Of a stretch of 64,000 nucleotides of DNA, positions 21,810 through 33,600 are shown in pieces. The notes under the pieces were generated by a model. That model was not told where the DNA came from, ran no database searches, and worked only from the letters and a program-made list of their open reading frames with translations. Origin of the DNA: Toxonevra muliebris (taxonomy: Eukaryota > Arthropoda > Insecta > Diptera > Pallopteridae); contig OY829327.1 of the NCBI GenBank assembly GCA_963691655.1, positions 60,214,079 to 60,278,078 on the forward strand, written 5' to 3'. Positions within the stretch are counted from its first letter, which is position 1, and every line of letters begins with the position of its first letter. The translations under genes and the position numbers were made by a program.

Positions 21810-23417
21810 ACATAAATTTGAAGCGTTCAAATAGATTCAACTTGGGATCTGCGAGCAAAATTAGAGCTGCTTATTTTGTGTGACTCTCGAAAAATAAAGC
21901 AGAACGGGAAACATTTCTTCACGATACATGTTTGTACTTTAGAAAAGCACCCCGAAATATTCCAAGTTTTCAAAAAACTTTTATTCTAAGTACATTCTTC
22001 TCTGCAAGGCCGTTTTGGGGGGAGGTTTTGGGGGTTCTGACCTCCCCCCGAAAAACTTTTTTTTAATTTTTTATATTGATTGCCAGTGGAAGAAAAAAAA
22101 GTCAAAATAAAATCTATTGAACGATCTTTAAATATTTTTTACTTCAATCCATATAAAAAAAAATTCGAAATATAAATTTGAATTGAAATCGTACGAAGTT
22201 TGTAGCACGTCATGGCCAAAAACGGTATTTTCAGGGGTTTCAAACCCATTTTTTCTAAAACGTGACGTGATGATAAGCTTTTGACCTCAGATTCGTGTTC
22301 AGCATGAAAAATTCATTCGCAAACACTAGGAACCATATTGTTCACCAAACCTATGCAGGGCAGTGTTATTGATTCAGCTTTAAAGTTTTTAATCCTAAAA
22401 TATAATTAATCCTGTAACCCATTATTGCTCAGAGCACCCCGACTCGGAAGCTCTCTTTCAATGCTGTGACTTCACGAATTTAGGGAATATATGCCAACCT
22501 CATCCGGGCTCCTCATCATTGATAATAGCCCAAATTCCCACTGATAATCATTGGGGAAAAATTACTCTCTGACTATTTTTGACATTTTTAATCATTTTTT
22601 TGAGGTTGGGTACATTATCAGTAAAGGCAAGTAAATGAGTTATCGAAATTATGTCTTGCACAATAAAAAATGTATTAGAATCCACATTGAATAATATTTA
22701 TTTGAAAAAATTTAAATTGATTATTCTGTGAATATTTTTGTAATTTTTTTTAGGTTAAGATTAAGAAAACTCGGAAACAAAAATTTTTCGTAAAGCTTTA
22801 AGACATTTATCCACTTTTCTCCCTAGTCTGATAGGATCCATCAAATGCTTCATCGTATTTAATTTATTGTATTTAAACATCAGTTTCATAAAAATTTTAT
22901 ATGAATATTTTCTTCAATTGAAAACCCCCCTCCCTCCCTCCCGAAAAAAATCCTTAAAAATATTGAAAATCTGTGCCATCGAATAAAATATAGACCAGAC
23001 ACAACGCCCATGAGCTTGACGTTCGCAATGCCCAAAGTGGTTTTGGGCGCTATGTCCATTTCGAAACGCCCATGGGCGGTAAGTCCATAGGCTTTAGATC
23101 AGGTCACCGTACACCGTATAGTTCCTAACGCATATTTTGTGTTGATGAGTGCAATGAATACGAAGGATCAGAGTAAGTAAATCCGCATAGACCATTAAAA
23201 TACTTATTTAAAGAGCCACAGATCTTTTGAATCAGACAGAAATCAAAGATTATATGTATAAAATCATGGAAATTATATATTTAGCAGTGAATTCCACCCA
23301 AAAGATTGCGCGGATGTGAAAGATTGAGGTCCACTGCTTTAATGGCGCATTTTACAATCTGTTGCATGTTTATCGGAATTTCTTATTACGCCTCAGTTTT
23401 GGTACGCTCTATGGTAC
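21810..23417. other. Intergenic, no gene seen
   Basis: Includes a G-run/C-run inverted repeat at 22017-22048 (GGGGGGAGGTTTTGGGGG, then CTGACCTCCCCCC) and a CCCTCCCTCCCTCCC tract at 22927-22942, both resembling parts of G-rich hAT-type MITEs. No coding frame recognised. The 63-codon frame at 23306 runs into the hAT nest and is not a gene. Confidence 0.4.
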
Positions 23418-23425
23418 GTTTCATC

Positions 23426-24903
23426 CAGGGCTTTGGAGCAGTGGCGGTACGTCCATATAAGCCCAAAACCCGGGCTTGCCTAAGAATTGTTAACTGAAAA
23501 TTTGTACAATATGTACTTACAAAATTACTACTTTGGTTTTAACTGAAAGAATAATTTTCTTTTAAAATTTTTTATTTGTATTACCCTGTTTTTCAATAGC
23601 TCCTATATGTACTAATAAAAAATTAAATGTGGATTATATAAAATACACACAAGCATTCATGCTATCGCAGTTCATCAACTTGGCTTTTACGAGGCTTTTA
23701 AAATTTGAAAATTTATGTTTTCATAACATGCTATCTCGCTTATTCTTATAGGAAGTTCAATAGCTTTTTTAGTATGTGCGGTTCCATAAAAAGTAGCAGC
23801 ATACCAATTTTCTACTACTATGTATGATTTCATATAGAACTTAAAAGCTGGCTTTCAGTTTTTGTTTGGCATTTGGAAAGTATTTACTCCACTTTCTTTT
23901 ACTCCTATTTTTTTGCGCCATTAGTTTTTAGCAAAGTTTCGAATCGGTTAAATTGGGTCCGTGTTCAGATTCAGGTTCAAGCAAAAAATAACAGTGTGTT
24001 CCGGTTCAGGTTCAAATAAAAATGAAGCAAAACAAGGTTTTTCAAATAATAGTTTTACTTATTTACATCCATACATTTAGTTACTTTGCAATTTGGATTA
24101 TTTCATTCCGTTGATATTTTCTTATATTTGATAATTTGCAGTTTATATAAAGAGAAATTATCGTTTAGCTTAAAAAATAGTATATCATTCAACGATTTGT
24201 TTTTTAAATGATACCTTTGCGGAGCCTATATCAATTTGAGTCCAAAAATGCCCTTTCTACGTTCACCTCCTGAATTTACATGCTCATTTTTTGTATTTTT
24301 AATGTCAATATTTTAGGACGTTTAAAAACGTTGGTAAAGTCCAAACAGAGCTCCCATATTCCTTCTTCAATGCTTCAATCGGGATCTAGAGCATTCCATC
24401 CTTATTGTCAATTTTAGCCTTTTTGGTTATGTAAAAAAATGCACTGGGCTTGCCTCATCAGTAAATGCTAGGCACGCCACTGCTTTGGAGCAGAAAAATT
24501 TTGGGGTTGCTTCGCTGCAGCTCCGCTCTAACCTCTTAAGTACAGCTCCGGCTCCGCTCCATCTACATATAATTTTCCTAATAAAAATATATTTTTTTTT
24601 TAATTCATATGAATGTACCTTAATTTGCCCTAACATCCATTTTTCAAATTTGGAGATGATGATTACTCTTACCATAACCATTACTGGCAATGGAATTTTT
24701 CAATTACCATTTTCATTACTTTAATAGAAATGACAATAAAAAGTTCAAAAACAATGAATCGTAAACGAACAATAGGTAATTGGAAAAATTATTAATCGGA
24801 GCAGCGGAGCGGTTAAATTTTGATTGCTCCAGCTCTAGTTCCGGTCAAAACAGTGTGCTCCACAACTCCTTGCTCCAGCTCCGCGCTCCGCTCCAAAGCC
24901 CTG
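23426..24903. mobile_element. Outer hAT MITE interrupted by a second hAT element
   Basis: The left end CAGGGCTTTGGAG and right end GCTCCAAAGCCCTG are inverted repeats. The flanks read GTTTCATC (23418-23425) and ATTTCATC (24904-24911), an 8-bp duplication with one change. Without the inner element (23439-24482 plus its TSD) it would be about 426 bp. It is rich in GCTCCGCTCC and GCAGCTCCGCTC motifs near both ends, likely subterminal transposase sites. No transposase. Confidence 0.9.
23439..24482. mobile_element. Inner hAT element, 1044 bp, perfect 8-bp TSD
   Basis: Ends CAGTGGCGGTACGTCC and GGCACGCCACTG. CTTTGGAG flanks both sides (23431-23438 and 24483-24490) and is itself part of the outer MITE terminus, so this element jumped into the outer one 13 bases from its end. 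GGGCTTGCCT recurs near both ends (23476 and, in the same orientation, 24446). No intact transposase frame. Confidence 0.92.
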
Positions 24904-24911
24904 ATTTCATC

Positions 24912-25640
24912 TACATTATACATTGATGGCACGCGAAAAAAAAAGTTTCAGAACCGCTGTTTTAAATGAAACAATATCTTCTTTCAATTAATATTGAGCC
25001 AAAAAGTATGTTCCAAAACTAAAAGTGAAAAACGTGGAAATGTTTAATCAATTTAAATTAAAAAAATCAAATAAAGTAGTGGCTATTATTTGACAACTCC
25101 TATTACTTATTACCAACACATATTGTGGCAAAATTTCGTGTTTATGTCTCTGAACTTACTGTTTTCATTGCAGATTTTCCAAATGTTTGCAAAATCAAGT
25201 AGGCGAAATAAGCAACCAGCCACGGCCATATTTGTTATGCTATCTTGTACTATTATTAGGAATTTTTGAGCAAAATTTCACATTTATATCTGGATTTGTT
25301 AAGATTTTATGAAAGTTTTGGTTTGTATATGCGGTAGGCGTTGAAATTCGATGACCACACTTATTAATTTTTTCTTGAATTATATCAAAAAGTTCTATAT
25401 ACGAAAAATTGAAGAATTGATACGAGTATTGTAAAAAGTTTACTTTTATTTGAACTTATTATTTTTTTTTTACTAATACATAGATACTTAATTTATTTGT
25501 TATTTAGATAAATATAAAATCTACAATTTATCATAAATGATTTTAAAATATTTGGCAATTAGCGTTTAGAGTTGTGGATGGGCTGGACTCAGTCAACGAG
25601 GACCATCGTGCTGTACCCAAGGATAGAACCAGTAGAAGAA
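24912..25640. other. Intergenic with a possible hAT end
   Basis: AAAGTTTCAGAACCGCTG ends near 24960. Reverse-complemented it is CAGCGGTTCTGAAACTTTTT, a common hAT terminus (CAGNGGTTCTCAAACT type). No partner end or TSD was identified, so its limits are unknown. The rest is AT-rich with nothing recognisable. Confidence 0.35.
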
Positions 25641-25654
25641 AGTAGAGTGACAGG

Positions 25655-26045
25655 AAAGTTATGTGGGGATAAATGGGAAGAAGAAGGGTCTAGGGTCTCT
25701 CAACCTCGAACTTCTTTGTTTCACACTGATGAACCTTAGAAGATCAGGAAGAGGGAGAGTATGGACATTATTCATACTCAAGACATCACTACCCAACAGC
25801 CTTAATCTGCTTCTCGCGAACGCCAGACAGCTACAAAGATAATGCTCAGTAGAATCGTCGTCCTCAAGACACGATTGGCAAATTGGATCGGTTATGATGC
25901 CCATGTTAGTCATATGCTGACCACATATGTTGTGCCCTGTGATGACACCCACCAGTAATCTCAGGTCCTTTCTTCTCAGTTTGAGAAGAAATTCCGCTGA
26001 CTTCTGTTAGGTTGTCTCACGAAGCATTTTCCGGTTCTGCAGTAG
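25655..26045 (-). pseudogene. Non-LTR retrotransposon ORF2 C-terminal fragment
   Basis: The minus-strand frame reads KLRRKDLRLLVGVITGHNIC, then DPICQSCLEDDDSTEHYLCS and CLAFARSRLRLLG. The C-x2-C-x8-H-x4-C zinc knuckle after a GHN-type segment is the hallmark of the C-terminus of R1/LOA/Jockey-group ORF2 proteins. The frame ends with RDPRPFFFPFIPT and a stop, consistent with the natural C-terminus. Only the 3' tail of the element is present, as expected from 5' truncation at insertion. Confidence 0.8.
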
Positions 26046-26185
26046 TTAAGCTCGGGCAATTAGCGTGCTTTTAAATCACACTGATTGTAAAAAACAAGTC
26101 CTAAAATTGATCAGTTTCTACTACACTTCTTGTGCTGTAAAAGTCATGTGGTTGTTGTCAAAGTTTTGTTATTGTTGTTATTAGC

Positions 26186-26659
26186 AACGTGGCCAACTCA
26201 GCGCTTTTCCTGCTAAATTTAGTGCTTTTTGAAAATTAAAACGTGGGAAAAAAGTGATTTAGTGGTCAACGCGTTTTTTTTTCAATTTAAAAGACACTAA
26301 ATAATCTGCTAAATAATCCATTTCCTAAATAATCCTAACAACATTTTGTATTGAAACATTGTAATTTTTGTACTTCATTTTACAACATTAAAAACCCCGT
26401 TGAAAATCATCTGATTTGTAATTACCCCGCGTTTACACATACCTGCAAGTAAACTGCTTTAAGTTGAGAATATATTGAGAATCGAAGAAATTGTCATTGG
26501 CTAAAAGTAGCAAATGTGTGCGTGTATTAGTGAAAAAATTTAAATGTATTGAGTTTTCTCGCACTTTTATAAGGAAAAAACTGTAGCGCTTTTTTAAAGA
26601 AAATACGCGTTTTATTCTTCATTTTAGCGGGTTTTGAAAAAAAAAGTTGGCCGCACTAG
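26186..26659. mobile_element. hAT-type MITE, 8-bp TSD TTATTAGC
   Basis: Left AACGTGGCCAACTCAGCGC and right AAAAAGTTGGCCGCACTAG are inverted copies (GTGGCCAACT core). TTATTAGC flanks both sides (26178-26185 and 26660-26667). The subterminal string AAAAAAGCGCTA or AGCGCTTTTT recurs. A related end starts at 61666 (CAGTGTGGCCAACTTTTG) and a fragment is seen at 30709-30726. Confidence 0.85.
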
Positions 26660-26739
26660 TTATTAGCATAGGAAAAAAACGAAAAACACGAGAATCATAG
26701 AGGACATCAGACGACACAAAGAGCCGACGAACAGTCATA

Positions 26740-27235
26740 TCTTAAAAAATGGATAAACAGAAATATAGCAATTGTATTGTAAATACGTAAATCTGTAATA
26801 TAGGGAACAATTGATATATGTCAAATGTGCCCCATTGGGAAAAGTCAAATGTACCTAAAAGCTCTTAATGATTTGTTTCTTCTTTTTCAATTTATCTTGT
26901 TATTTTCACAAAACACACTTTTATTTTGTTAACATTAAAGAGCAGTGCTTACAAATTTTGTTACTCTTTTTTAAAAAAACAGTTACGATTAATTCACAAA
27001 ACGCTTACATTGAAAATTACATCAGCGTTAGCAAATTTACAAAAATACGCATTAATCCAAAAAGAGTTAAAATAGAATCTTCAAAGTTCATAACGTATCT
27101 TTAAATCAAATGAAGCTTTTTTCTGCATTTTATCTTTTTGGCTTTAAGGGCCTGGTCATACTGAAAATGGCAAAGTCAAATGTGCCCCAGTGTCAAAGGT
27201 ACCCCGATTTATCCTACATGTGGCTTCCCTAATTC
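26740..27235. repeat. Dispersed repeat with GTCAAATGTGCCCC termini
   Basis: GTCAAATGTGCCCCATTGGG near 26819 and again GTCAAATGTGCCCCAGTGTC near 27176 (same orientation). The segment 26740-26950 matches 63200-63430 in reverse complement (for example CACAAAACACACTTTTATTT against AAATAGAAGTGCGTTTTGTG). Class unknown. The 78-codon frame within it is not a protein I recognise. Confidence 0.6.
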
Positions 27236-27998
27236 TTTATATTTTTTTCCATTCTATTTGTCATTGAGTTTATAAGATTTCTTAGCTCTGATGTTGATAT
27301 TTCCTTCAAATTCTTTTTTATTTCTGCTCGTAATTATTTCAAACTGGAAAACTGATTACCACGTGAATAAATCTGTTGAAAACAAAACACTGCAAAGAAA
27401 GAAGTTTCACTACTATCAAGTGCATTAAGTAGGCAATGCGAGTTTGTTTTTTTTTTTTGTGTGTTGTCATGATTTTGGAAGTCCTAAAGCAGTGGTTATG
27501 TTGGCTGTTCGGCGAATATATTACATTTTACTCTCGTGCTTGGCCTAGGTGGTTACTTTAGCCCTATTCACACTTTAGAGTAGCGATGTGCACTTCGACA
27601 CATATGGGCAATAAACACATATGAGCTGATGCTATACTCATAAGGGCTAGACGAGGGGTAACGTTGTGCTAAGGGGAAGAGTAGCTAGTATGAGAGAACA
27701 AATGTGATTTCTTTTGTGTATGCATATGTATATGAATTTATTGATTTCGTCCCTGTAGAGAGTGTGAATGTGACTGCATAAGAAAACTTCGTACTTAGCT
27801 ATACTTTACACATGCTTTTTGGATTGATTTCATAAACCTAGTAATTGCTTTACAAGGTAAAGAAAGAATTTTTCAATAACCTTTGTATTGTGGAACTTTT
27901 TAATTATATTATTGAATGCATATGTAATTTTCCTGCTTGGTTGCTACTTTAAGAGATCGAAAAAAAGAGAAGCAGCAAACGCACAGCTGCGTGCTGAT

Positions 27999-28316
27999 CA
28001 GGGATGCCAACTCTATATTTTAGATCCAATTAATAATTAACAAAAAAGTAAATAATATTTTTGTTTACGATTACAACTTTTATGCATGTATGTAAATACT
28101 TTTAACAAAAATTAAAGAATAATAAAAATAAAAAATTAATAAAAGGTTTTACATAAAAAATATTTATTGTACTTTTCATATCTACAAATTGACAAAAAAT
28201 TTAAATTTTCAGTCGCCCACTAAAACGATCTCACTCCCCAATTCCCTACAACTAACTAAAATTGAAGTCGATTCCCAACAATTCGAGGAATTCCTTATAA
28301 GTTGGCATTCCTACTG
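27999..28316. mobile_element. Decayed MITE of the GATGCCAACTTGCGG family
   Basis: Left CAGGGATGCCAACTC and right AAGTTGGCATTCCTACTG are inverted. The right 70 bases (CCCCAATTCCCTACAAC, then ATTCGAGGAATTCC) are a degraded match to the 48.6-kb and 61.35-kb copies. No matching 8-bp flanks were found, so the outer limits are approximate. Confidence 0.55.
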
Positions 28317-28466
28317 CGAATGCTCACATTTCTTCGGAAAGCTGATTTACGTTTGGTAAAGGTAATATAAATGTGTAAATCGGACATTTTTTGGTCGCTA
28401 AATTTAAAAGAAGAATGCGGGTTATTTTAATATAATCTGGTCACTCTGCTTCACAATTGTGTAGGC

Positions 28467-28631
28467 CAGTGGCAGTTGCAAGGGGATAAATGGGACCATT
28501 TCTCACTCCGCCCCTCCCCCGAAAATTTTTCAAATACATAAAATAGTAATATCTGATATAAAAATTCTAAATATATGGAAAATTTTTAATATTTATGATC
28601 CCCCCAGAAAATTTTTTTGTATCTGCCACTG
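28467..28631. mobile_element. Short G/C-rich-ended MITE (hAT-like ends)
   Basis: CAGTGGCAG and CTGCCACTG form perfect inverted ends, followed inside by AAGGGG and, near the other end, CCCCCC. The outside 8-mers GTGTAGGC and GTGTGCTC agree at only 5 of 8 positions, so the TSD is not secure. Confidence 0.55.
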
Positions 28632-28834
28632 GTGTGCTCTCTTCCCTTATGTTAGTTTTTTGCACATATACATGCACATTTATGTGTGCTTTTGGCAAAA
28701 CAACAACAATAATGTGTATGTGTACACACAACAAAACCACCATCGCTCGTCTTTAAATTTACACCCCGCTTCTAGCACCTTCTTACACACGACGTCGGCA
28801 GAGGGCAACTGAAGTGCACATCCCTACTTTAGAG

Positions 28835-30127
28835 TAAAGTGCTGGTTAACGGAGTAACTGGTTAAAAGTGTGACACAAAATTACTCCACAATAACAAAAT
28901 ATACGGCATTTGCTTTTACCCACACTTTACACTTTTACTCTGGTTTGACCCTTGAGTAAAATATTTGTTACTCTGTTGTTCTGAGTAAGATAGAAAATTA
29001 GTGTGGCCTACTTCTTGATTTGTACGACAACAAAAAATAAAAACAAAGGTTTTGTTGCTAGCGCATTCAATTGGGAACATTGATCGCAGACAGTGCACTT
29101 TCTCAGTTTTAGATGCGTTCACGCTCTAGGGTAAAACATTACAGATTTGTTTTTGGTCTAATACTATTTTGTATGCAATTATACTGTTTTGTAAAATAAC
29201 TCATTGCCACCCTGAATGCTCGGCGTGGTCGGTGTTCATTTCACCCAGCACATCGTGTTCGGTGAGAGAGTGAGTAAAGAATCTCACTTTGTGTTCGGTG
29301 CAACAACAATTTCATGGTGTTCGCCGATAAAAATCTGAACATAACCATAGCCTAAGGCTGATGTTACACGATCAATGTTTGGTGTCAATGTTTTCTGTTT
29401 TTACTCTCTTTTCATCGTTTTATTTGATGCCCTGTTACACTATCAGTTTTTTGCTGAATATTATTTTTTATACTTTTATCTGCAACTATGTTTTTCCAAC
29501 TAAAAAGTATTCAATTGTATTTTGGAGTGAATAAAAATTCAACAATTGGAATGGATGGAAAATAATTATAATGACAATATGAGATAATGTTGGTGGAAAT
29601 AGCAACAAATTATACAAAAAATATTAAATTTATGTATGAAAAACGCAGAAAAATAATCTTTAATATTTGCGAACTATTAAAATAAGCCCCGCCACTTTGT
29701 TACTTGAATTACCATGTTTTTATAAATATTATTAAGTAATTTTTTAAACAGCACTCATTTTCACAAATAAACAAAAGTCAAACAACGTAAAAGGTGGCAA
29801 AGAAAAAAATGTGTTTATAAGTTAGTAAAAATTCTGGTATTTTTTGATTTGATCACCAGGTTCCTCCAACTCGCTGCACAAAATGCTATTTTTTAGAAAC
29901 TATTTAAAAATTATCTGAAATAAATATTTGAAATTTGTGTATGCACAATAAAACAGCAGTTCAATACCTATCGAATGGTATGTCTGGTGGTCACCGTCAG
30001 TTCTCCAAATGGTCATCAGGATCCGAACGAATATTCTATATTGTGCTTAACATAACATTTCTTGGTTAACATTTTTTCTGTTAAGTTAACATAGAAATTT
30101 TTACATTTTGTGGTTTGTGTATTGGCC
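28835..30127. other. Upstream region of the host gene, no ORF supported
   Basis: The sequence around the 27581 hAT insertion (GCCCTATTCACACTTTAGAG joining GTAAAGTGCTGG) and GCGTTCACGCTCTAGGG near 29118 may be the two ends of another, older transposon, but the match is weak. GTGTTCGGTG repeats three times at 29237-29303. The minus-strand frame 28916-29122 has no motif. Confidence 0.35.
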
Positions 30128-30151
30128 AAGATAGCCACGCGTGGCTATCTT
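30128..30151. promoter_or_regulatory. 24-bp perfect palindrome upstream of the start codon
   Basis: AAGATAGCCACG is followed directly by its reverse complement CGTGGCTATCTT, about 207 bases before the proposed start codon. It could be a dimeric factor site in the promoter or 5' UTR region, or a remnant of a MITE terminus. Role unknown. Confidence 0.35.
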
Positions 30152-30357
30152 CACACCGTTACCCACCTCAATATATTACATATTTACAAATATATTATAT
30201 ATTTACCTGTTTTTAATACATATATTATTTCTTTTTATTTATTTTTAATTGATTTTTAAAGAATTACATTGTAAATTACATTTCAGATTTCGCATTTTGC
30301 TACAAAAGTATATGACCAAAGTTCGAAGAACTTATTATTTGTGAAGATGTCAGAAAC

Positions 30358-30676
30358 ATGTCACAATTGCGAAAATCGTCTTCCTTCCGTTCAAGGATTC
30401 CAGTAAGACGTAGAAAACAAACACAACGTCGTTTTTTCAATCCACGTTGTGGTTTTCAAGAAGACTCTGAATATTCTTACTATGCTGATGATAATTTCAA
30501 ACTGAGAACGAATAAAAGTTTCGCTTTCGAAAACCAGCAAAGAAGTAACAGTCAAAAGCATCTTCATTTTAATCAAAATAATTCAAATTGTTCCAGTTAC
30601 GCAAGTGATAGACGATATTCATCATCATATTCAAGCAGTGATGAAAGCAGTGAATCGGAGAGTCCACTTCAGGAAA
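30358..30676 (+). CDS. NLR-like gene, exon 1 (start)
   Basis: Starts [20 protein letters not shown]: basic and Arg/Ser-rich, then a Ser/Glu-rich acidic tract ([18 protein letters not shown]) that resembles casein-kinase-2 substrates. An in-frame stop at 30313 lies upstream, so this ATG is the first in frame on the genomic strand. The donor GAAA|GTATTT leaves one base of a codon, which exon 2 completes. An upstream 5' UTR exon ending at the acceptor ATTTCAG near 30285 is possible. Confidence 0.7.
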
Positions 30677-33600
30677 GTATTTATACAGGACACTAACTAA
30701 CACTAACATGGCCAACTTTTTTTCACATGAATTAGACTTCAAAATTCCACAGCTTAATTTCACAGTTATACTGAAAAAATTTTAAAAATGTGTTACCTTA
30801 TTAACTTAATGCAACATTTATTAGGGAAGCTTTGTTTTCATTTTATATTTGGTTTCGGCTAATGGTTTATGACGAATCCGAACGATAAAATAAAAGCTTT
30901 GTTTAACTTAAGAATTTTTTCGACTATCTTTAACAGAAAACTGTAAAACAATGTTCCACCATACCTGCAGATGACTTAATGTACGTTTCCACTGATGCGA
31001 TTTCTCTGGACGGACTATTGGATGCTGTAAGCTGTGGCAGTAATTTTTCAAGACCACCGTCTCCAGTTCAATATCAAAGTATAACTAATTTTCGGTGAAC
31101 TTTCCACAAAATTTATTTATCTTTAAATTTCAGACATTCAATGCCCATTGTCAACACGAAGTCCATCATATGAATCCTTGGAAAAATATAACATAACATT
31201 GGCAAATTTTACACTTGTTAATGATTTAATACAAATGAAAAATACAGTTGCCTCAAGTGCATCGCAAACAAATTGTAAGTAAAATATACATTAGGATGGC
31301 CGCCAATTTATGAGAAAAAAAATGCTGAATATTAATTCTTGTTTTCATGGGCTAAAAATATTCGATTTGATGTAAAATTGTTTCGTTTCGTTGGAAAGAT
31401 TATTTTGTGAAAATTTGTAAAAATTTAATTACTGTATTTTTACTTAAATGCTTATAAGTCCGATTTTGAAACAGTTTTTTTTCCTTGTTGTAATTCACTG
31501 TAAAATGAAAAATTTTTCTGAAATTTAGCAAAAAAAAAAATGATGCAAAATCGTCGATAAACTCATAAATAGTGTCTAAACCAATAATCTGATTGGAAAG
31601 TGTTGTATGAAGAGTTGATAGGAAATTCAATTCTCTTTCATTTAAAATTAATTACCAACACCCGAAAATATTGAGATTATTATTGGAATTAAAAGAAATG
31701 CCTGCCAAATGCCATAGATCAGACGATAACTTTTAAAACAATCATTGTTCAAAAACGTTAAACCGCGTTTTGGAGAGGTAACAGTTTTTAAATGTGAAGT
31801 GTTCTTTAACCCTTAAATGGGTTTTGATGCTTATTTCCATCGTCTGAAAAAAGTCGCGTAGAAAGAAAGTTTTATTGTTTTCCAAATGAAAAACTAGATG
31901 GTTTTTTTTTCTGAAAAAAACATTTTTTATAAATTCAATTCAAAGAAAGGGAAAATGACAACTGTCGCATAGTTACAGTTATTTTTAACTAATTGAGGCC
32001 ACAAACTGAAAACAAGGTTTTTTTATTTTCGATTAGTTTTTATAACAAACATATTGCCGTGCTAAAAAGTTATGCCAAATGATATGGGATTACACCAAAT
32101 AATTGTTTTTAGAAATTATTGCACATATATTTTAATTCATTCTCCAGGTAGTCCCCAAAGGTTACAACGGTGACCAATCATGTAAATCGAAATTACGGCA
32201 CCTTAAACTAATTTTAATACTACCTCTAAGTATGATTTTAATTGAAATGGTTATTCTGGTTCAGCCCATAACCATTCTCATTTAGATTAAGATCTTTTTT
32301 TGCTTCTGAGCTACAAAATCGTGTCACAAGTGGAAGCACCTTTTTTTTATATGCAGTGCCGGTCATATCATTTGGAACTAAAATCACATGTACTTTAAAT
32401 GACTTCTTCTTCTCTAGGATGGGCATCTGGGCTTAATTAGGCCAATCGATCTGAAATTCAATGACTTCTTGCGCCAATGTTTTCTGAGCACAAAGAAATA
32501 AAATTTGTTTCAATCGGAATAAGTTGGTGGAACAAAATTTTTTTTTATTGTCTCAACATCGAAAGTTACCCCCTGAACCTAAACCGGGCCAGGTGTTTAT
32601 TTTTGTGTGTTGCAGAATTTATAGCAAATTATCTGCAATTTGAGGTTTATATACTATATTATGTTTATATACTAAAAATTATCTGGAGTCAATGAAAATG
32701 ACAGACAATTTTGTACATGATCCGAAGGAGGAAGTAATTACTAAATTTAGAAAAACTGTATAGTTTTAATGAATGAAAGTTTTTTAATTGTGATTAAGAT
32801 ATAATAGGTAATTTGGAGGTAATTTAGATCGACCCTTTCTTTAGAGAGTTTTTGTGGAATTTGAGTTCAAAGTTTAGATAAGCTTGAAAAATATTTTGAA
32901 TTTTAGTTAAAAATTTTGCTTTCAAATTCAATATGAAATATATTTTCAAAAATTAGTTTGTGTTAAATGATTAGTATTAGGATGATTCGATACAAGTAAA
33001 TACACGATACTTTTCATTCGATTCAAGTACTTTTTTTACTCGATGGTTTATAAGTACTTTACTTGGTATTGTGAAAAAGGGTCAGCATCGGATACTCGAT
33101 ACCTTTGGAAAATATTTATTGAGAAACTGAAATATTGCTATACAATATTTAAAATTGAAGATCGTTTTACAATATTTTACAGTAATCAATAATATATTTC
33201 AGAATGCTACTCTAGAATTATTCAATATCCATATTCAAAATATTTCAGTCCCAATTGCAATATTCCAATGCATGAAAATATTGCAGTACAGTATTGAAGT
33301 TTTAAAAAATATTGCCAGCCATGCGTGTAGAACATAATGTATTTATTAAAATAAAATATTTTTCATGATAGTTTTTTAGGAGACTATGAAAATTAAATCT
33401 AGAGGTTAATTTTCAAAGTCATGACTTAAGTTCATGTAAATTTCGTTATTTGAAGTTATATATAAACAGGCTAATGAACAAATGTAGTCATCACAACAAC
33501 AATGTATATAGAGACGGACAAATCAGACGGCCGTTTAGGTTTTAAAATATTATTTTATATTATATTTTATTTTAATAATAATAATTTAATATAAATATTA

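Larger units (their letters stand above)
27581..28826. mobile_element. hAT element, 1246 bp, perfect 8-bp TSD CTTTAGAG
   Basis: Ends TAGCGATGTGCACTTCGAC and CTGAAGTGCACATCCCTA are inverted repeats with two or three differences. CTTTAGAG flanks both sides (27573-27580 and 28827-28834). No transposase frame. It hosts at least two further insertions (27999-28316 and 28467-28631). Its right end is shared with the solo end at 10124. Confidence 0.92.

Noticed and set aside
28459..28639. TSD for the 165-bp MITE
   Set aside because: The flanking 8-mers agree at only 5 of 8 positions, too few to claim.
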